A DNA stretch of 50,525 nt from Methylocystaceae bacterium (GTDB lineage: Bacteria > Pseudomonadota > Alphaproteobacteria > Rhodospirillales > Terasakiellaceae). Below are positions 40,158 through 49,005 of the stretch, piece after piece. Location: NCBI GenBank assembly GCA_013373265.1, contig JABXIC010000083.1, positions 1 through 50,525 on the forward strand, written 5' to 3'. Under the pieces are notes generated by a model that ran no database searches, was not told the origin of the DNA, and saw only the letters and a list, made by a program, of their open reading frames with translations. Position 1 is the stretch's first letter; every line of letters starts with the position of its first letter. The translations under genes were made by a program, and so were the position numbers.

Positions 40158-43100
40158 ATGAATACAAAGATTTCTAAATCAGAACAACAAAAGGCAGACC
40201 TGATCAAACGGGTTGCAAATTTGATCGAAGAGCGTCTCCCGAAAAAAGATGCGCCCAGCGCCATTAAATTCGTTAAACAGTTTTTTGCCAAGGTCCCACC
40301 TCAAGACCTGATTAGTAGGATTGAGGAAGAGATTTATGGTTCCGCACTTGCGTTTTGGCGTTTTGCAACGAAACGCAAAGAAGGCGAAAGCCTCGTGCGT
40401 GTCTATAACCCGAATTTAGAAGAGCATGGCTGGCAGAGTGACCATACAGTTGTTGAAGTCTGCACACCGGATCGTCCCTTCCTTGTCGACTCTATTGCAT
40501 CAGAACTGGTCGAACAGGACATGACCATTTATTTGACCATTCATCCGGTTATCAAATTGTGCCGGGGTGAAGATGGTCGCTTGGTTGACACACTGGATGA
40601 AGGTGAGAAAGTGCCTGCCGCTTGGGGGGATCGTTGTCAAAGTGAATCTTACATGCTGATTTTGGTCAATCGTCAATCCGGTGAAGCCCGATTGAATGAG
40701 TTAACCGAGCGTTTGCACCTGTGTTTGAAAGAAGGTAATGCAGCGGTGCGTGATTGGCTACAGATGCGCGATTTGGTCCAGACTACAGTAGAAGAGGTGC
40801 GCAAAAATCAACCGAATCCCAAATCTGAAGATGCCAAAGATGTCTGTGACTTTTTGCAATGGGTTCATGATGACCATTTCACATTGCTCGGGGCCTGTGA
40901 TTTTGACATTAAGGGTAAATCAGTTGTCCCGGTTGTAGAGAGCGCCCTTGGTATTCTCTCCAGTTCTAAATCCAGTATTTTGGATGAAATTAGTAAACTG
41001 GCGACAAGTCCTGCGTCTGATAAAGGTAAATTTACAGAAGATGCCTCAGTCATTATGCTGATGAAATCGTCTTATAAGTCGATGGTGCATCGTCCTGTTT
41101 ATATGGATGTGATTTGCGTTAAAAAATATGGACCAAAGGGCAAAGTCCTTGGACAGCGTGTCTTTATAGGCTTGTTTACTTCTGCGGCGTACAGCCGTGC
41201 ACCGCGTGACATTCCGCTGATGCGCACCAAATGTGCACATGTGATGGAACATGCCGCTTTTGCACCGGGCAGCCATAACCGCAAAGCACTGGCGCATATT
41301 GTGGACACGTTCCCGCGTGATGAACTTTTCCAAATCAGCGAAGACAATCTTTATGATATTTGTATGGGAATCCTTCACTTACAAGAACGCCAACGCGTGG
41401 CCTTGTTTGTGCGCGAAGATGATTTTTCACGTTTTGTCTCCTGCCTTGTGTATATCCCACGCGATAGTTTGACCACCAAATTGCGCCGCGTGATGCAATC
41501 TATTTTGGAACGCGCATATGATGGCGAGCTGATGGCGTTTTACACGCAAATCGGTGATGCGCCGCTTGCGCGTTTGCACATCATTGTGTCCACACCGGGC
41601 AAGCGTAAAAAAGGTGTCGACATTTATGAAGTTGAAACCCAACTGATTGAAGCTGCACGCAATTGGGCTGATCAAATGCGTGATCAATTGGTGACCAGCA
41701 ATGGGGAAGAAAAAGGGCTGGAACAGTTCCGCCGTTATGCCAATGCTTTCCCGGCAGGCTATATTGATAAGCACAACCCTGCGGTTGCTATCTCGGATAT
41801 TTCCAAGTTGGAAGAGGTTATCAACTCCGGTGATCTGCAATTAAGCTTGTATCGCCCCATTGAAGCCGATGAACATGAAGTACGTTTCAAGCTGTATCAT
41901 CCAACGTCAGCTGTACCTTTGTCACATGTTTTGCCGATGTTAGAAAATATGGGTCTGCGCGTCATGGATGAACAGCCATACCCGATCTATCCGGAAAATA
42001 GTGATCTCGACCTGATTATGATCCATGATTTTGGTCTGGTCACAGCTTCTGGAGAAAGCATTGACTTGTCGGCCATTCGGTCTAGCTTCCAGGAAGCTTT
42101 CCGCTTCGTCTGGACGGGACGTGTGGAAAATGACGGCTTCAACCGTTTGGTCCTTCAAGCCGGGATTAAACCGCTGCCCGTGATGTTGCTGCGTGCTATG
42201 TGCAAGTATTTGCGCCAAGCCAAAATCCCGTTCTCGCAAAGTTATATGCAGCGTGCCTTGGCCTCTAATCCGGGTGTAACCCGTTTGTTGGTCGATATGT
42301 TTTATGAAAAATTCGACCCCAAAGCCAAGCAGGACAGCAATAAACTAGCCGCCTATAAAGAAGAAATTATGCAAATTCTTGATGGCGTGCAAAATGCCGA
42401 TGAAGATAGAATTCTGCGACGTTTCCTGAATCTGATTGAATGTATGTTGCGCACAAACTACTTCCAGCCTGATAAGGTCACAGGGGATGTTAAACCCTAT
42501 GTGTCGTTCAAGCTTGATAGTACGCAAATTGAAGATTTGCCTTTGCCGCGTCCATGGCGTGAAATCTTTGTTTATAGCCCGCGCGTTGAAGGTGTCCACT
42601 TGCGTGGTGGACCGGTTGCCCGTGGTGGCTTGCGCTGGTCGGACCGTCGTGAAGATTTCCGCACAGAAGTGTTGGGTCTTGTAAAAGCCCAGCAGGTTAA
42701 GAACGCGGTGATCGTACCTGTGGGGTCCAAAGGGGGCTTCTATGTTAAACAGGCACCAACCACAGGTGGACGTGAAGCTTTCCTTGCGGAAGGGATTGAA
42801 TGTTACAAAACCTTTATCCGGGGTTTGCTGGACCTGACCGACAATATTGTCGCCGGGTCTGTTGTCCCGCCGCAATCTGTCGTGCGTCATGATGACAATG
42901 ACCCGTATCTGGTTGTCGCCGCCGACAAAGGAACGGCGACTTTCTCTGATATTGCCAACGGTGTGTCTGAAGAATACGGTCATTGGCTGGGCGACGCCTT
43001 TGCCTCTGGTGGGTCTGTTGGCTATGACCATAAGAAAATGGGCATCACGGCCAAAGGGGCGTGGGAATCTGTTAAACGCCATTTCCGTGAAATGGGTAAA

Positions 43101-45023
43101 GATATCCAGAATGAAGATTTCAGCGTTATCGGTGTTGGCGATATGGGCGGGGACGTTTTCGGCAACGGTATGTTGCTGTCTAAACATATCAAGCTTGTCG
43201 CAGCCTTTAACCACTTGCATATCTTTATTGATCCAAACCCGGATGCGGCCAAAACATGGGTGGAACGCAAACGCTTGTTTGATGAAGTGAAAGGCTGGGA
43301 TCATTATGACAAGTCTCTCATTTCCAAAGGCGGCGGTATTTTTCAACGTTCAGCCAAGAAGATTGAAATCACACCAGAAATTCGTAAAGCTTTGGGTTTA
43401 CCGGCATCGGCAAAATCCCTTTCCCCGAACGAATTGATCCGTGCCATCTTACAGGCCGAGATTGAACTGCTGTGGTTTGGCGGCATTGGCACGTACATTA
43501 AAGAAAGTCATGAAAGCGACGCTGATACAGGGGATCGTGGCAATGACCAGATCCGTGTCGATGCAACTGAACTGAACTGTAAAGTGATTGGCGAAGGGGC
43601 GAATCTGGGATGTACGCAAAAGGGTCGCATTGAGTTTGCCTTACATGGTGGTCGCAATAACACCGACGCAATTGATAATTCTGCCGGTGTGGATTGTTCA
43701 GATCATGAGGTCAATATCAAGATCTTACTCAATCATATGGTTTCCAATGGCGATATGACCATGAAGCAACGCAATAAGCTGTTGGAACAAATGACGGATG
43801 AGGTCGCTAGCCTGGTTCTGCGCGACAACTATCTGCAAAGCCAAGCCATTACATTGGTGGAAAGCCGCGCAATTGATCTGTTGGATCACCAAGCCCGGTT
43901 GATGAAGTTTTTGGAACGCCAGGGTCGTTTGAACCGTGATGTGGAAGTGCTGCCCAATGAGGAAGTGCTCGCAGAACGACAAGCGATGCAACGCGGACTC
44001 ACCAGACCAGAAATTTCTGTCATCATGCCTTATGCAAAGATTTGGCTCTATGACCAGTTGCTTGCTTCTGACTTGCCGGATGATCCGTTGATGGAAGAAG
44101 ACTTGATGCGTTACTTCCCGACCGATTTGCAGAATGGGTATAGTGAGGCGATTAAATCCCACATGCTGCGCAGGGAAATCATCGCAACAGGGATTACAAA
44201 CTCGTTGATTAACCGTGTCGGCGGTAGTTTTGTGACGCAAGTGATGGAAAATACCAATGCCAAACCTGATGAAATTGCACGTGCCTATTTGATCACGCGT
44301 GATGCCTTTGGTTTACGTGATACATGGGCGGAAATTGAGGCGCTGGATAATAAAGTGGATGCAAACGAACAAGTTCGTATGCTGATTCAGGTGAACCGGT
44401 TGATTGATCGGGGGACCAAATGGTTCCTGCGCAATGCTGAACGTCCCTTGGATATGGTTAAATGCGTTGAAAGTTTTTCAAGCGGTTTAGAAAAGCTGGG
44501 TGATCGATTGGAAGAGGTCTTGCCGGCAAATGTACTGAAGGCCCATCTTGATCAAGCACAAACCTTTATTGACAACGGCGTACCTGAAAAGCTTGCCAAA
44601 AGCATTGCTGGTAAAGTGGTGATGGTATCGGGTTGTGATATTGTCGGCATTGCTCATGCACGTGACATGGATGTGGTGGATGTCTCAAAAATCTACTTCG
44701 AAGTGGGTGCCCGCTTTGATTTGGGGTGGATGCGTGCCACAGGTGAACAGCTGGGCTTGAAAAACCACTGGCAAAAATTGGCTGTTGGTGCCTTGATTGA
44801 AGACCTCTACAGCTATCAAAGCACATTGACCCATAGAGCCTTGGATGCCCGCCCAGAAGGTGGGGATGCCTTGGATGGTGTGGCGAAATGGGTTGAAAAT
44901 AACCAGTTGGTAATTGATCAGACAGATCAAATGATCTCTGAAATGAAAACCACTTCAGGTGTGGACTTTGCCATGCTGACCGTGGCGGCCAAGCAAATCC
45001 GAGATATGATCACAAACGGTTAA
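40158..45023 (+). CDS. gdhB: NAD-specific glutamate dehydrogenase, 180-kDa class
   Basis: This 1621-residue enzyme deaminates glutamate to 2-oxoglutarate with NAD and feeds amino-acid carbon to the TCA cycle. The long N-terminal region carries ACT-like regulatory folds. The catalytic part shows GGPVARGGLRWSDRREDFRT near residue 815, then KNAVIVPVGSKGGFYVK, VVAADKGTATFSDIAN and ASGGSVGYDHKKMGITAKGA. The nucleotide-binding part begins FSVIGVGDMGGDVFGNGML. A helical C-terminal domain of about 400 residues follows. The gene is monocistronic, with a bidirectional terminator after it. I infer a catabolic role from the family, not from anything in this locus. Confidence 0.96.
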   Translation: MNTKISKSEQQKADLIKRVANLIEERLPKKDAPSAIKFVKQFFAKVPPQDLISRIEEEIYGSALAFWRFATKRKEGESLVRVYNPNLEEHGWQSDHTVVEVCTPDRPFLVDSIASELVEQDMTIYLTIHPVIKLCRGEDGRLVDTLDEGEKVPAAWGDRCQSESYMLILVNRQSGEARLNELTERLHLCLKEGNAAVRDWLQMRDLVQTTVEEVRKNQPNPKSEDAKDVCDFLQWVHDDHFTLLGACDFDIKGKSVVPVVESALGILSSSKSSILDEISKLATSPASDKGKFTEDASVIMLMKSSYKSMVHRPVYMDVICVKKYGPKGKVLGQRVFIGLFTSAAYSRAPRDIPLMRTKCAHVMEHAAFAPGSHNRKALAHIVDTFPRDELFQISEDNLYDICMGILHLQERQRVALFVREDDFSRFVSCLVYIPRDSLTTKLRRVMQSILERAYDGELMAFYTQIGDAPLARLHIIVSTPGKRKKGVDIYEVETQLIEAARNWADQMRDQLVTSNGEEKGLEQFRRYANAFPAGYIDKHNPAVAISDISKLEEVINSGDLQLSLYRPIEADEHEVRFKLYHPTSAVPLSHVLPMLENMGLRVMDEQPYPIYPENSDLDLIMIHDFGLVTASGESIDLSAIRSSFQEAFRFVWTGRVENDGFNRLVLQAGIKPLPVMLLRAMCKYLRQAKIPFSQSYMQRALASNPGVTRLLVDMFYEKFDPKAKQDSNKLAAYKEEIMQILDGVQNADEDRILRRFLNLIECMLRTNYFQPDKVTGDVKPYVSFKLDSTQIEDLPLPRPWREIFVYSPRVEGVHLRGGPVARGGLRWSDRREDFRTEVLGLVKAQQVKNAVIVPVGSKGGFYVKQAPTTGGREAFLAEGIECYKTFIRGLLDLTDNIVAGSVVPPQSVVRHDDNDPYLVVAADKGTATFSDIANGVSEEYGHWLGDAFASGGSVGYDHKKMGITAKGAWESVKRHFREMGKDIQNEDFSVIGVGDMGGDVFGNGMLLSKHIKLVAAFNHLHIFIDPNPDAAKTWVERKRLFDEVKGWDHYDKSLISKGGGIFQRSAKKIEITPEIRKALGLPASAKSLSPNELIRAILQAEIELLWFGGIGTYIKESHESDADTGDRGNDQIRVDATELNCKVIGEGANLGCTQKGRIEFALHGGRNNTDAIDNSAGVDCSDHEVNIKILLNHMVSNGDMTMKQRNKLLEQMTDEVASLVLRDNYLQSQAITLVESRAIDLLDHQARLMKFLERQGRLNRDVEVLPNEEVLAERQAMQRGLTRPEISVIMPYAKIWLYDQLLASDLPDDPLMEEDLMRYFPTDLQNGYSEAIKSHMLRREIIATGITNSLINRVGGSFVTQVMENTNAKPDEIARAYLITRDAFGLRDTWAEIEALDNKVDANEQVRMLIQVNRLIDRGTKWFLRNAERPLDMVKCVESFSSGLEKLGDRLEEVLPANVLKAHLDQAQTFIDNGVPEKLAKSIAGKVVMVSGCDIVGIAHARDMDVVDVSKIYFEVGARFDLGWMRATGEQLGLKNHWQKLAVGALIEDLYSYQSTLTHRALDARPEGGDALDGVAKWVENNQLVIDQTDQMISEMKTTSGVDFAMLTVAAKQIRDMITNG

Positions 45024-45040
45024 TGCTTTGAGATTAACGA

Positions 45041-45084
45041 AAAAGCCCGTCTGTTGCCTTTAAGGGCTGCAGACGGGCTTTTTT
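45041..45084. terminator. Bidirectional terminator between gdhB and the M16 peptidase operon
   Basis: AAAAGCCCGTCTG (45041-45053) pairs with CAGACGGGCTTTT (45070-45082) around a 16-base loop. It is symmetric and lies between two converging genes, so it probably serves both. Confidence 0.9.
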
Positions 45085-45104
45085 ATTGCCTTGTTTTTGC
45101 GGGC

Positions 45105-46406
45105 TTACAAGCCTTCGGGTTGACCGACCACAATGGCGCTTAAGTTTTGTGGTTGTAACAGAGACTTGGCAACCCGGTTGACGTCTTCAAGACTGACTGC
45201 TTCAACTTGTTTGTTGCGGGTTTCTAAAAAATCGATGGGCAGCTTGTCTTTTTGCATACCGACCAGTATCGCTGCAATGGTATCGCTGGAATTAAAGCGC
45301 AAGGCAAAAGATCCGGTCAGATAGGTTTTAGCATCTTGCACTTCTTGTGCACTTACCCCTTCAGTTGCGGCCTTTTTCCATTCGTGCCGGATCACATCCA
45401 GCGTTTCTTTAACGCGGGCGTTTTGTGTGCCTGCGCCCGCCAGCCAGAGATTGGCTTGATCATAATTGACCAGATAGCTGTAGACGGAATAAACCAGCCC
45501 CCGTTTTTCACGTACTTCCTCGGTCAGGCGGGAAGAAAATCCACCACCGCCAAGGATGTAGTTCAGGACATAGGCGGGATAAAAATCCGGGTCATGGCGA
45601 TCAATGCCTTTTTGGGCAAACAGAATACTGCTTTGCGGGACGGGCTTATCAATCACCTTCAGGTCTTTGAAAAAAACAGGCTGGGCTTTTGCAATCTTCC
45701 ACGGGCTGGCTTTGTCAGGCAAGGGGCCAAAGACATCGTCCAGCAGATTTTTAAGTTCATCTGACGTGATGTCACCAGAAACGCCGACAACCAGATTATC
45801 TTTTCCCAAGCGGGTTTTTGCAAAGTTTTTCAAGTCCTGTTGTGTGATGTTTTGAATACCTTTGATGGTGCCTTTTGAGCCACGACCATAAGGGTGGTCC
45901 CCAAAAATGGATTTATAGAGGGTGCGCGCAGCAACGCTATTGGGGTCTTCTTCGCTTTGACGCAAACTTGCCAACAGCTGGGCACTTATGCGTTCTACCG
46001 GTTCTTTATCAAAACGCGGGGTACTTAAAGCCGTGCGCAACATTTGGGTGGCAGGTTTCAGGTTTTCACGCAACGTGGTCACCGATCCGCCAAAACTATC
46101 CATACCGGCTTCAAAGTGTAAGGAAATGGATAAATCTTCAAGTTTGGCTTGAAAGGCCTGAGAATCCATATCGCCTGAGCCTTCATCCATGGTGGCCGAG
46201 GCCAGACGGGCCAGTCCTTCTTTCCCGACGGGGTCTAAGGCACTGCCGCCGCGAAAGGCAAATTTCAGAGCAACGATGGGGTTGGTGTGATCTTCAATCA
46301 ACCAGGCTTTGATCCCGTCTTTTGAAACGACTTCCTGAACGGGGGCCAAGGCATAGGCCGGTAGGCTAAACAAGAGGGCGATAAGGGCAAGATAGAGACT
46401 TCTCAT
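45105..46406 (-). CDS. M16-family peptidase-like protein lacking the HxxEH zinc site
   Basis: This 433-residue secreted or periplasmic protein starts with a signal (SLYLALIALLFSLPAYALA). It is the non-catalytic partner of an M16 pair. The position where HxxEH should stand reads GLARLASATMDEGSGDM, so the zinc ligands are gone. The Arg/Tyr substrate-binding region is kept in GGGGFSSRLTEEVREKRGLV. Its ATG overlaps the upstream peptidase gene by 4 bases, and the two should form a heterodimer as in other bacterial M16B pairs. Substrate unknown. Confidence 0.92.
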   Translation of the reverse strand: MRSLYLALIALLFSLPAYALAPVQEVVSKDGIKAWLIEDHTNPIVALKFAFRGGSALDPVGKEGLARLASATMDEGSGDMDSQAFQAKLEDLSISLHFEAGMDSFGGSVTTLRENLKPATQMLRTALSTPRFDKEPVERISAQLLASLRQSEEDPNSVAARTLYKSIFGDHPYGRGSKGTIKGIQNITQQDLKNFAKTRLGKDNLVVGVSGDITSDELKNLLDDVFGPLPDKASPWKIAKAQPVFFKDLKVIDKPVPQSSILFAQKGIDRHDPDFYPAYVLNYILGGGGFSSRLTEEVREKRGLVYSVYSYLVNYDQANLWLAGAGTQNARVKETLDVIRHEWKKAATEGVSAQEVQDAKTYLTGSFALRFNSSDTIAAILVGMQKDKLPIDFLETRNKQVEAVSLEDVNRVAKSLLQPQNLSAIVVGQPEGL

Positions 46407-47734
46407 GACTTTTCATTTTCTCCCAACAGGATACCTGTCACGGTATATTTATCCTTAAAGACTTCATTGATGGCGCGATCAATATCGCTTTTGGTCACGG
46501 CCTTGATCTTGTTAGGCCAATCTTCAACCTCATCAATGGTCATATTGATGGCGAGTGAACTGCCCAGGACCTGTGCGCCTGTGCCAAGGTGGTCGCGGGC
46601 AAAGACGGCATCATTTACTAAAGATTTTTGGGCACGCTTGATTTCATCTTGCGCAACGCCTTTTTCCAACAGGAGATGTATTTCCTTCAAGAGGGCTTGT
46701 TCAATTGTATCTATGCTGACGCCCGGTCGGGGGCTGGCCCAAAAAGTTGCTTCAGAGATGTCCAGGCGGTTGGGGGAATAGGAAAACCCGGCAGAGATTG
46801 CCAGTTTTTGGTCAATCACAAGGCTTTTATAAAGGCGGCTTGTGGCGCCGCTGCTTAAGATATTTTCCAAGACTTGTAAGGCATAAGGTGCACGCGCATC
46901 CCCTTGATCATAGCCATAGCTGGGGGCAAGGTAGGTGCGCTGCAAAGAAGCCTGCCGCACGCGTTCATCTTTTTTAATGACACGGCGGTCAGCTTGGGCG
47001 GGGGGCTCCGTGGGTCTGATACGGGTCAGTTTGGGGCCGCGTGGAATGGGGCCATAATATTTTTCGGCCAACGGGCGCAGTTCTGCCATGGTGATGTCAC
47101 CTTCTACGACAAGTACGGCGTTATTAGGCCTGTACCAATTGTCATAAAAGGTTGTCAGGTCTTCCAAAGACAGGGTGGCGATCTCATGAGCCCACCCGAT
47201 GACGGGAATACGGTAGGGGTGGTTCATATATTGCGAGGTATCAATTTGTTCGCGCAATTGTGCACCGGGGTCATTTTCGGTACGTTGTCGACGTTCTTCC
47301 AAAATGACTTGGCGTTCGGGCTCTATCACTTCTTTGGTCAGGATCAGATGTTTCATCCGGTTGGCTTCCATATCCATGACAAGACCTAAGCGGTCTTTGG
47401 CCACAGTCTGGAAGAAAGCGGTGTAATCATAGGAGGTGAAGGCGTTGTCCTGACCACCATTTTTTGCAACGATCTTTGAAAAATCGCCCGGCTTAAGTTT
47501 ATCGGTCCCTTTAAACATCAGATGTTCAAAGAAATGGGCAATACCGGATTTGCCCGCTTGTTCATCAGCAGACCCGACCTTGTACCAAACCATATGTTTG
47601 ACGACAGGGACACGGGTGTTAGGGATCAGGACAACTTGCATCCCGTTGTCTAAGGTAAAGCTTTGTGGGTTAAAAACGGCTGCTTGAGCTTTGAGCGGGA
47701 GAAGCAGAAGGGAGAGTACAATAAGTATGCGCAC
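46403..47734 (-). CDS. M16-family zinc peptidase, catalytic subunit
   Basis: This 443-residue protein has a signal peptide (ILIVLSLLLLPLKAQA). The complete inverted zinc motif HFFEH stands in GIAHFFEHLMFKGTDKL, with the third ligand Glu about 76 residues later in EVIEPERQVILEERRQR. It overlaps the non-catalytic M16 gene by 4 bases. The proteins are exported and probably process small peptides in the periplasm. Many alphaproteobacteria carry the same order ileS - lspA - DUF3035 lipoprotein - M16 - M16, which suggests an envelope function, though no substrate is established. Confidence 0.94.
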   Translation of the reverse strand: MRILIVLSLLLLPLKAQAAVFNPQSFTLDNGMQVVLIPNTRVPVVKHMVWYKVGSADEQAGKSGIAHFFEHLMFKGTDKLKPGDFSKIVAKNGGQDNAFTSYDYTAFFQTVAKDRLGLVMDMEANRMKHLILTKEVIEPERQVILEERRQRTENDPGAQLREQIDTSQYMNHPYRIPVIGWAHEIATLSLEDLTTFYDNWYRPNNAVLVVEGDITMAELRPLAEKYYGPIPRGPKLTRIRPTEPPAQADRRVIKKDERVRQASLQRTYLAPSYGYDQGDARAPYALQVLENILSSGATSRLYKSLVIDQKLAISAGFSYSPNRLDISEATFWASPRPGVSIDTIEQALLKEIHLLLEKGVAQDEIKRAQKSLVNDAVFARDHLGTGAQVLGSSLAINMTIDEVEDWPNKIKAVTKSDIDRAINEVFKDKYTVTGILLGENEKS

Positions 47735-47835
47735 GTGAACCTCATATAGTCATTATTCCCATTTGAAATAATAGGAATAATCCATTCAGACTATAAAAGG
47801 ATGTAACTTGAAACTATGTTCAAACAAGGGCAATT

Positions 47836-48411
47836 CTAGTTGAATATGCCTTCCAGAATTGCTTTTTTCTTACGTTCAATCGTCACAACACCTTGGCCGT
47901 CAATTTTCTTACCCAAAGCTTGTGCTTCACGAATGCGCTGGGCTTCTTGTGCGGCATCAACCTTTGTGCCGAACGGTTCTTTGTCTCGCCAGAACATCAA
48001 ATCTTCCGTAAAGCTTTCAGATTCAGCGATAAAAGCGCTTGTTTCACGGTCAATGGTTTGACGAATGGATGGGCTTGCCTCAAGGGCACCCGTTTGTTCC
48101 AATATGTTTTTAAGCCCGGGCGTCAGGTTTTGATAATTAGAATAGGGGTCAACTTTTGTCGCTGTGCCACGCCCTGTCAGGGCCCGTTGGGCTTTGATTG
48201 TTTCATCTTCGCCTTGTGGACGTTCTGCACCGGGGGTTGGTGGTTTGATGGAATAATCTGGCGGCAGACTTAAGGGCGCGCGTGAATAAACGGCAAATTC
48301 ATCCGGTGCCGTTTTTTCCAGACCTAACATTTCTTTTGCACCACTACAGGCACTTAATGTGCCGACAAGTAGAGCCAAACTTAGAAATTTTTTGTATGTT
48401 GCTACAGACAT
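47836..48411 (-). CDS. DUF3035 lipoprotein, BamF-like
   Basis: This 191-residue lipoprotein has a signal with lipobox LSAC (FLSLALLVGTLSAC). The mature part contains APDEFAVYSRAPLSLPPDYS and PPTPGAERPQ, the conserved front of DUF3035 proteins. DUF3035 proteins include the outer-membrane Bam subunit BamF studied in Caulobacter; that role is taken from the family. ATG 48411 is used (a TTG four codons upstream is possible). It stands directly after lspA, the peptidase that matures it. Confidence 0.85.
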   Translation of the reverse strand: MSVATYKKFLSLALLVGTLSACSGAKEMLGLEKTAPDEFAVYSRAPLSLPPDYSIKPPTPGAERPQGEDETIKAQRALTGRGTATKVDPYSNYQNLTPGLKNILEQTGALEASPSIRQTIDRETSAFIAESESFTEDLMFWRDKEPFGTKVDAAQEAQRIREAQALGKKIDGQGVVTIERKKKAILEGIFN

Positions 48412-48435
48412 ATCTATCGCCAAGGTCCAAGTTAA

Positions 48436-48954
48436 TTATTCATCGCTTTTATATTTAGATGAATCTGTGCCGCGAAACAAGCTATCTAAAATCAAAAGTG
48501 TTGCACCACAGGTAATTCCCATGTCGGCAACGTTAAATGCAGGCCAATGATAACCGGCAAAATGGAAATCAAGAAAGTCAGCAACCGCGCCCCAATGCAG
48601 GCGATCTATACCATTGCCAATAGCCCCGCCGATGATCGCACCACAAGGAAGCGCAAAGCGTAAACGGTTTTCGCGCTGCATCCAGATAGCAAGACCGAGG
48701 GCGGCCAAAAAGGCCATAGCGGTCAGTGCGTAGAGTTTTACTTGCGAATCCCAACCAAACATACCAAAGCTGACACCACGATTCCATGCCATGACGATAT
48801 TGAAAAAGGGGGTCACCTCTATGACATGGGGGGGCACCATCACATCATAGACGATCTCAAGTTTGGTCCATTGGTCCACCAGTAAGACACATAAGGCCAT
48901 GAGAAGGCCACTGCTGGATGGGCTTTTACGAAAGTAAGGAATCATCTTTTTCAA
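48436..48954 (-). CDS. lspA: Prolipoprotein signal peptidase
   Basis: LspA cuts lipoprotein signals after lipid attachment, in the inner membrane. The 172-residue protein (169 if ATG 48945 is the start; TTG 48954 lies just before) has four membrane helices and the conserved blocks VDQWTKL, NRGVSFGMF, GGAIGNGIDRL and GAVADFLDFHF. FNVADMGI follows. The two catalytic aspartates lie in ADFLD and NVAD. It follows ileS, the usual pairing across proteobacteria, and precedes a lipoprotein gene. Confidence 0.95.
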   Translation of the reverse strand: MKKMIPYFRKSPSSSGLLMALCVLLVDQWTKLEIVYDVMVPPHVIEVTPFFNIVMAWNRGVSFGMFGWDSQVKLYALTAMAFLAALGLAIWMQRENRLRFALPCGAIIGGAIGNGIDRLHWGAVADFLDFHFAGYHWPAFNVADMGITCGATLLILDSLFRGTDSSKYKSDE

Positions 48955-49005
48955 TCAGCCAAAAGGGCACATATCAAGGGCGGTGAAAAGATGCGATGAA
49001 CCTGA

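Noticed and set aside
42345-43346. A 333-codon open frame antisense to gdhB
   Set aside because: It lies wholly inside the catalytic region of a clear 1621-residue enzyme and its protein is the complement of conserved gdhB codons. No ribosome site or family resemblance.
42900-45023. Frameshift or fusion in the large gdhB
   Set aside because: The frame is open with all expected blocks in order and typical total length.
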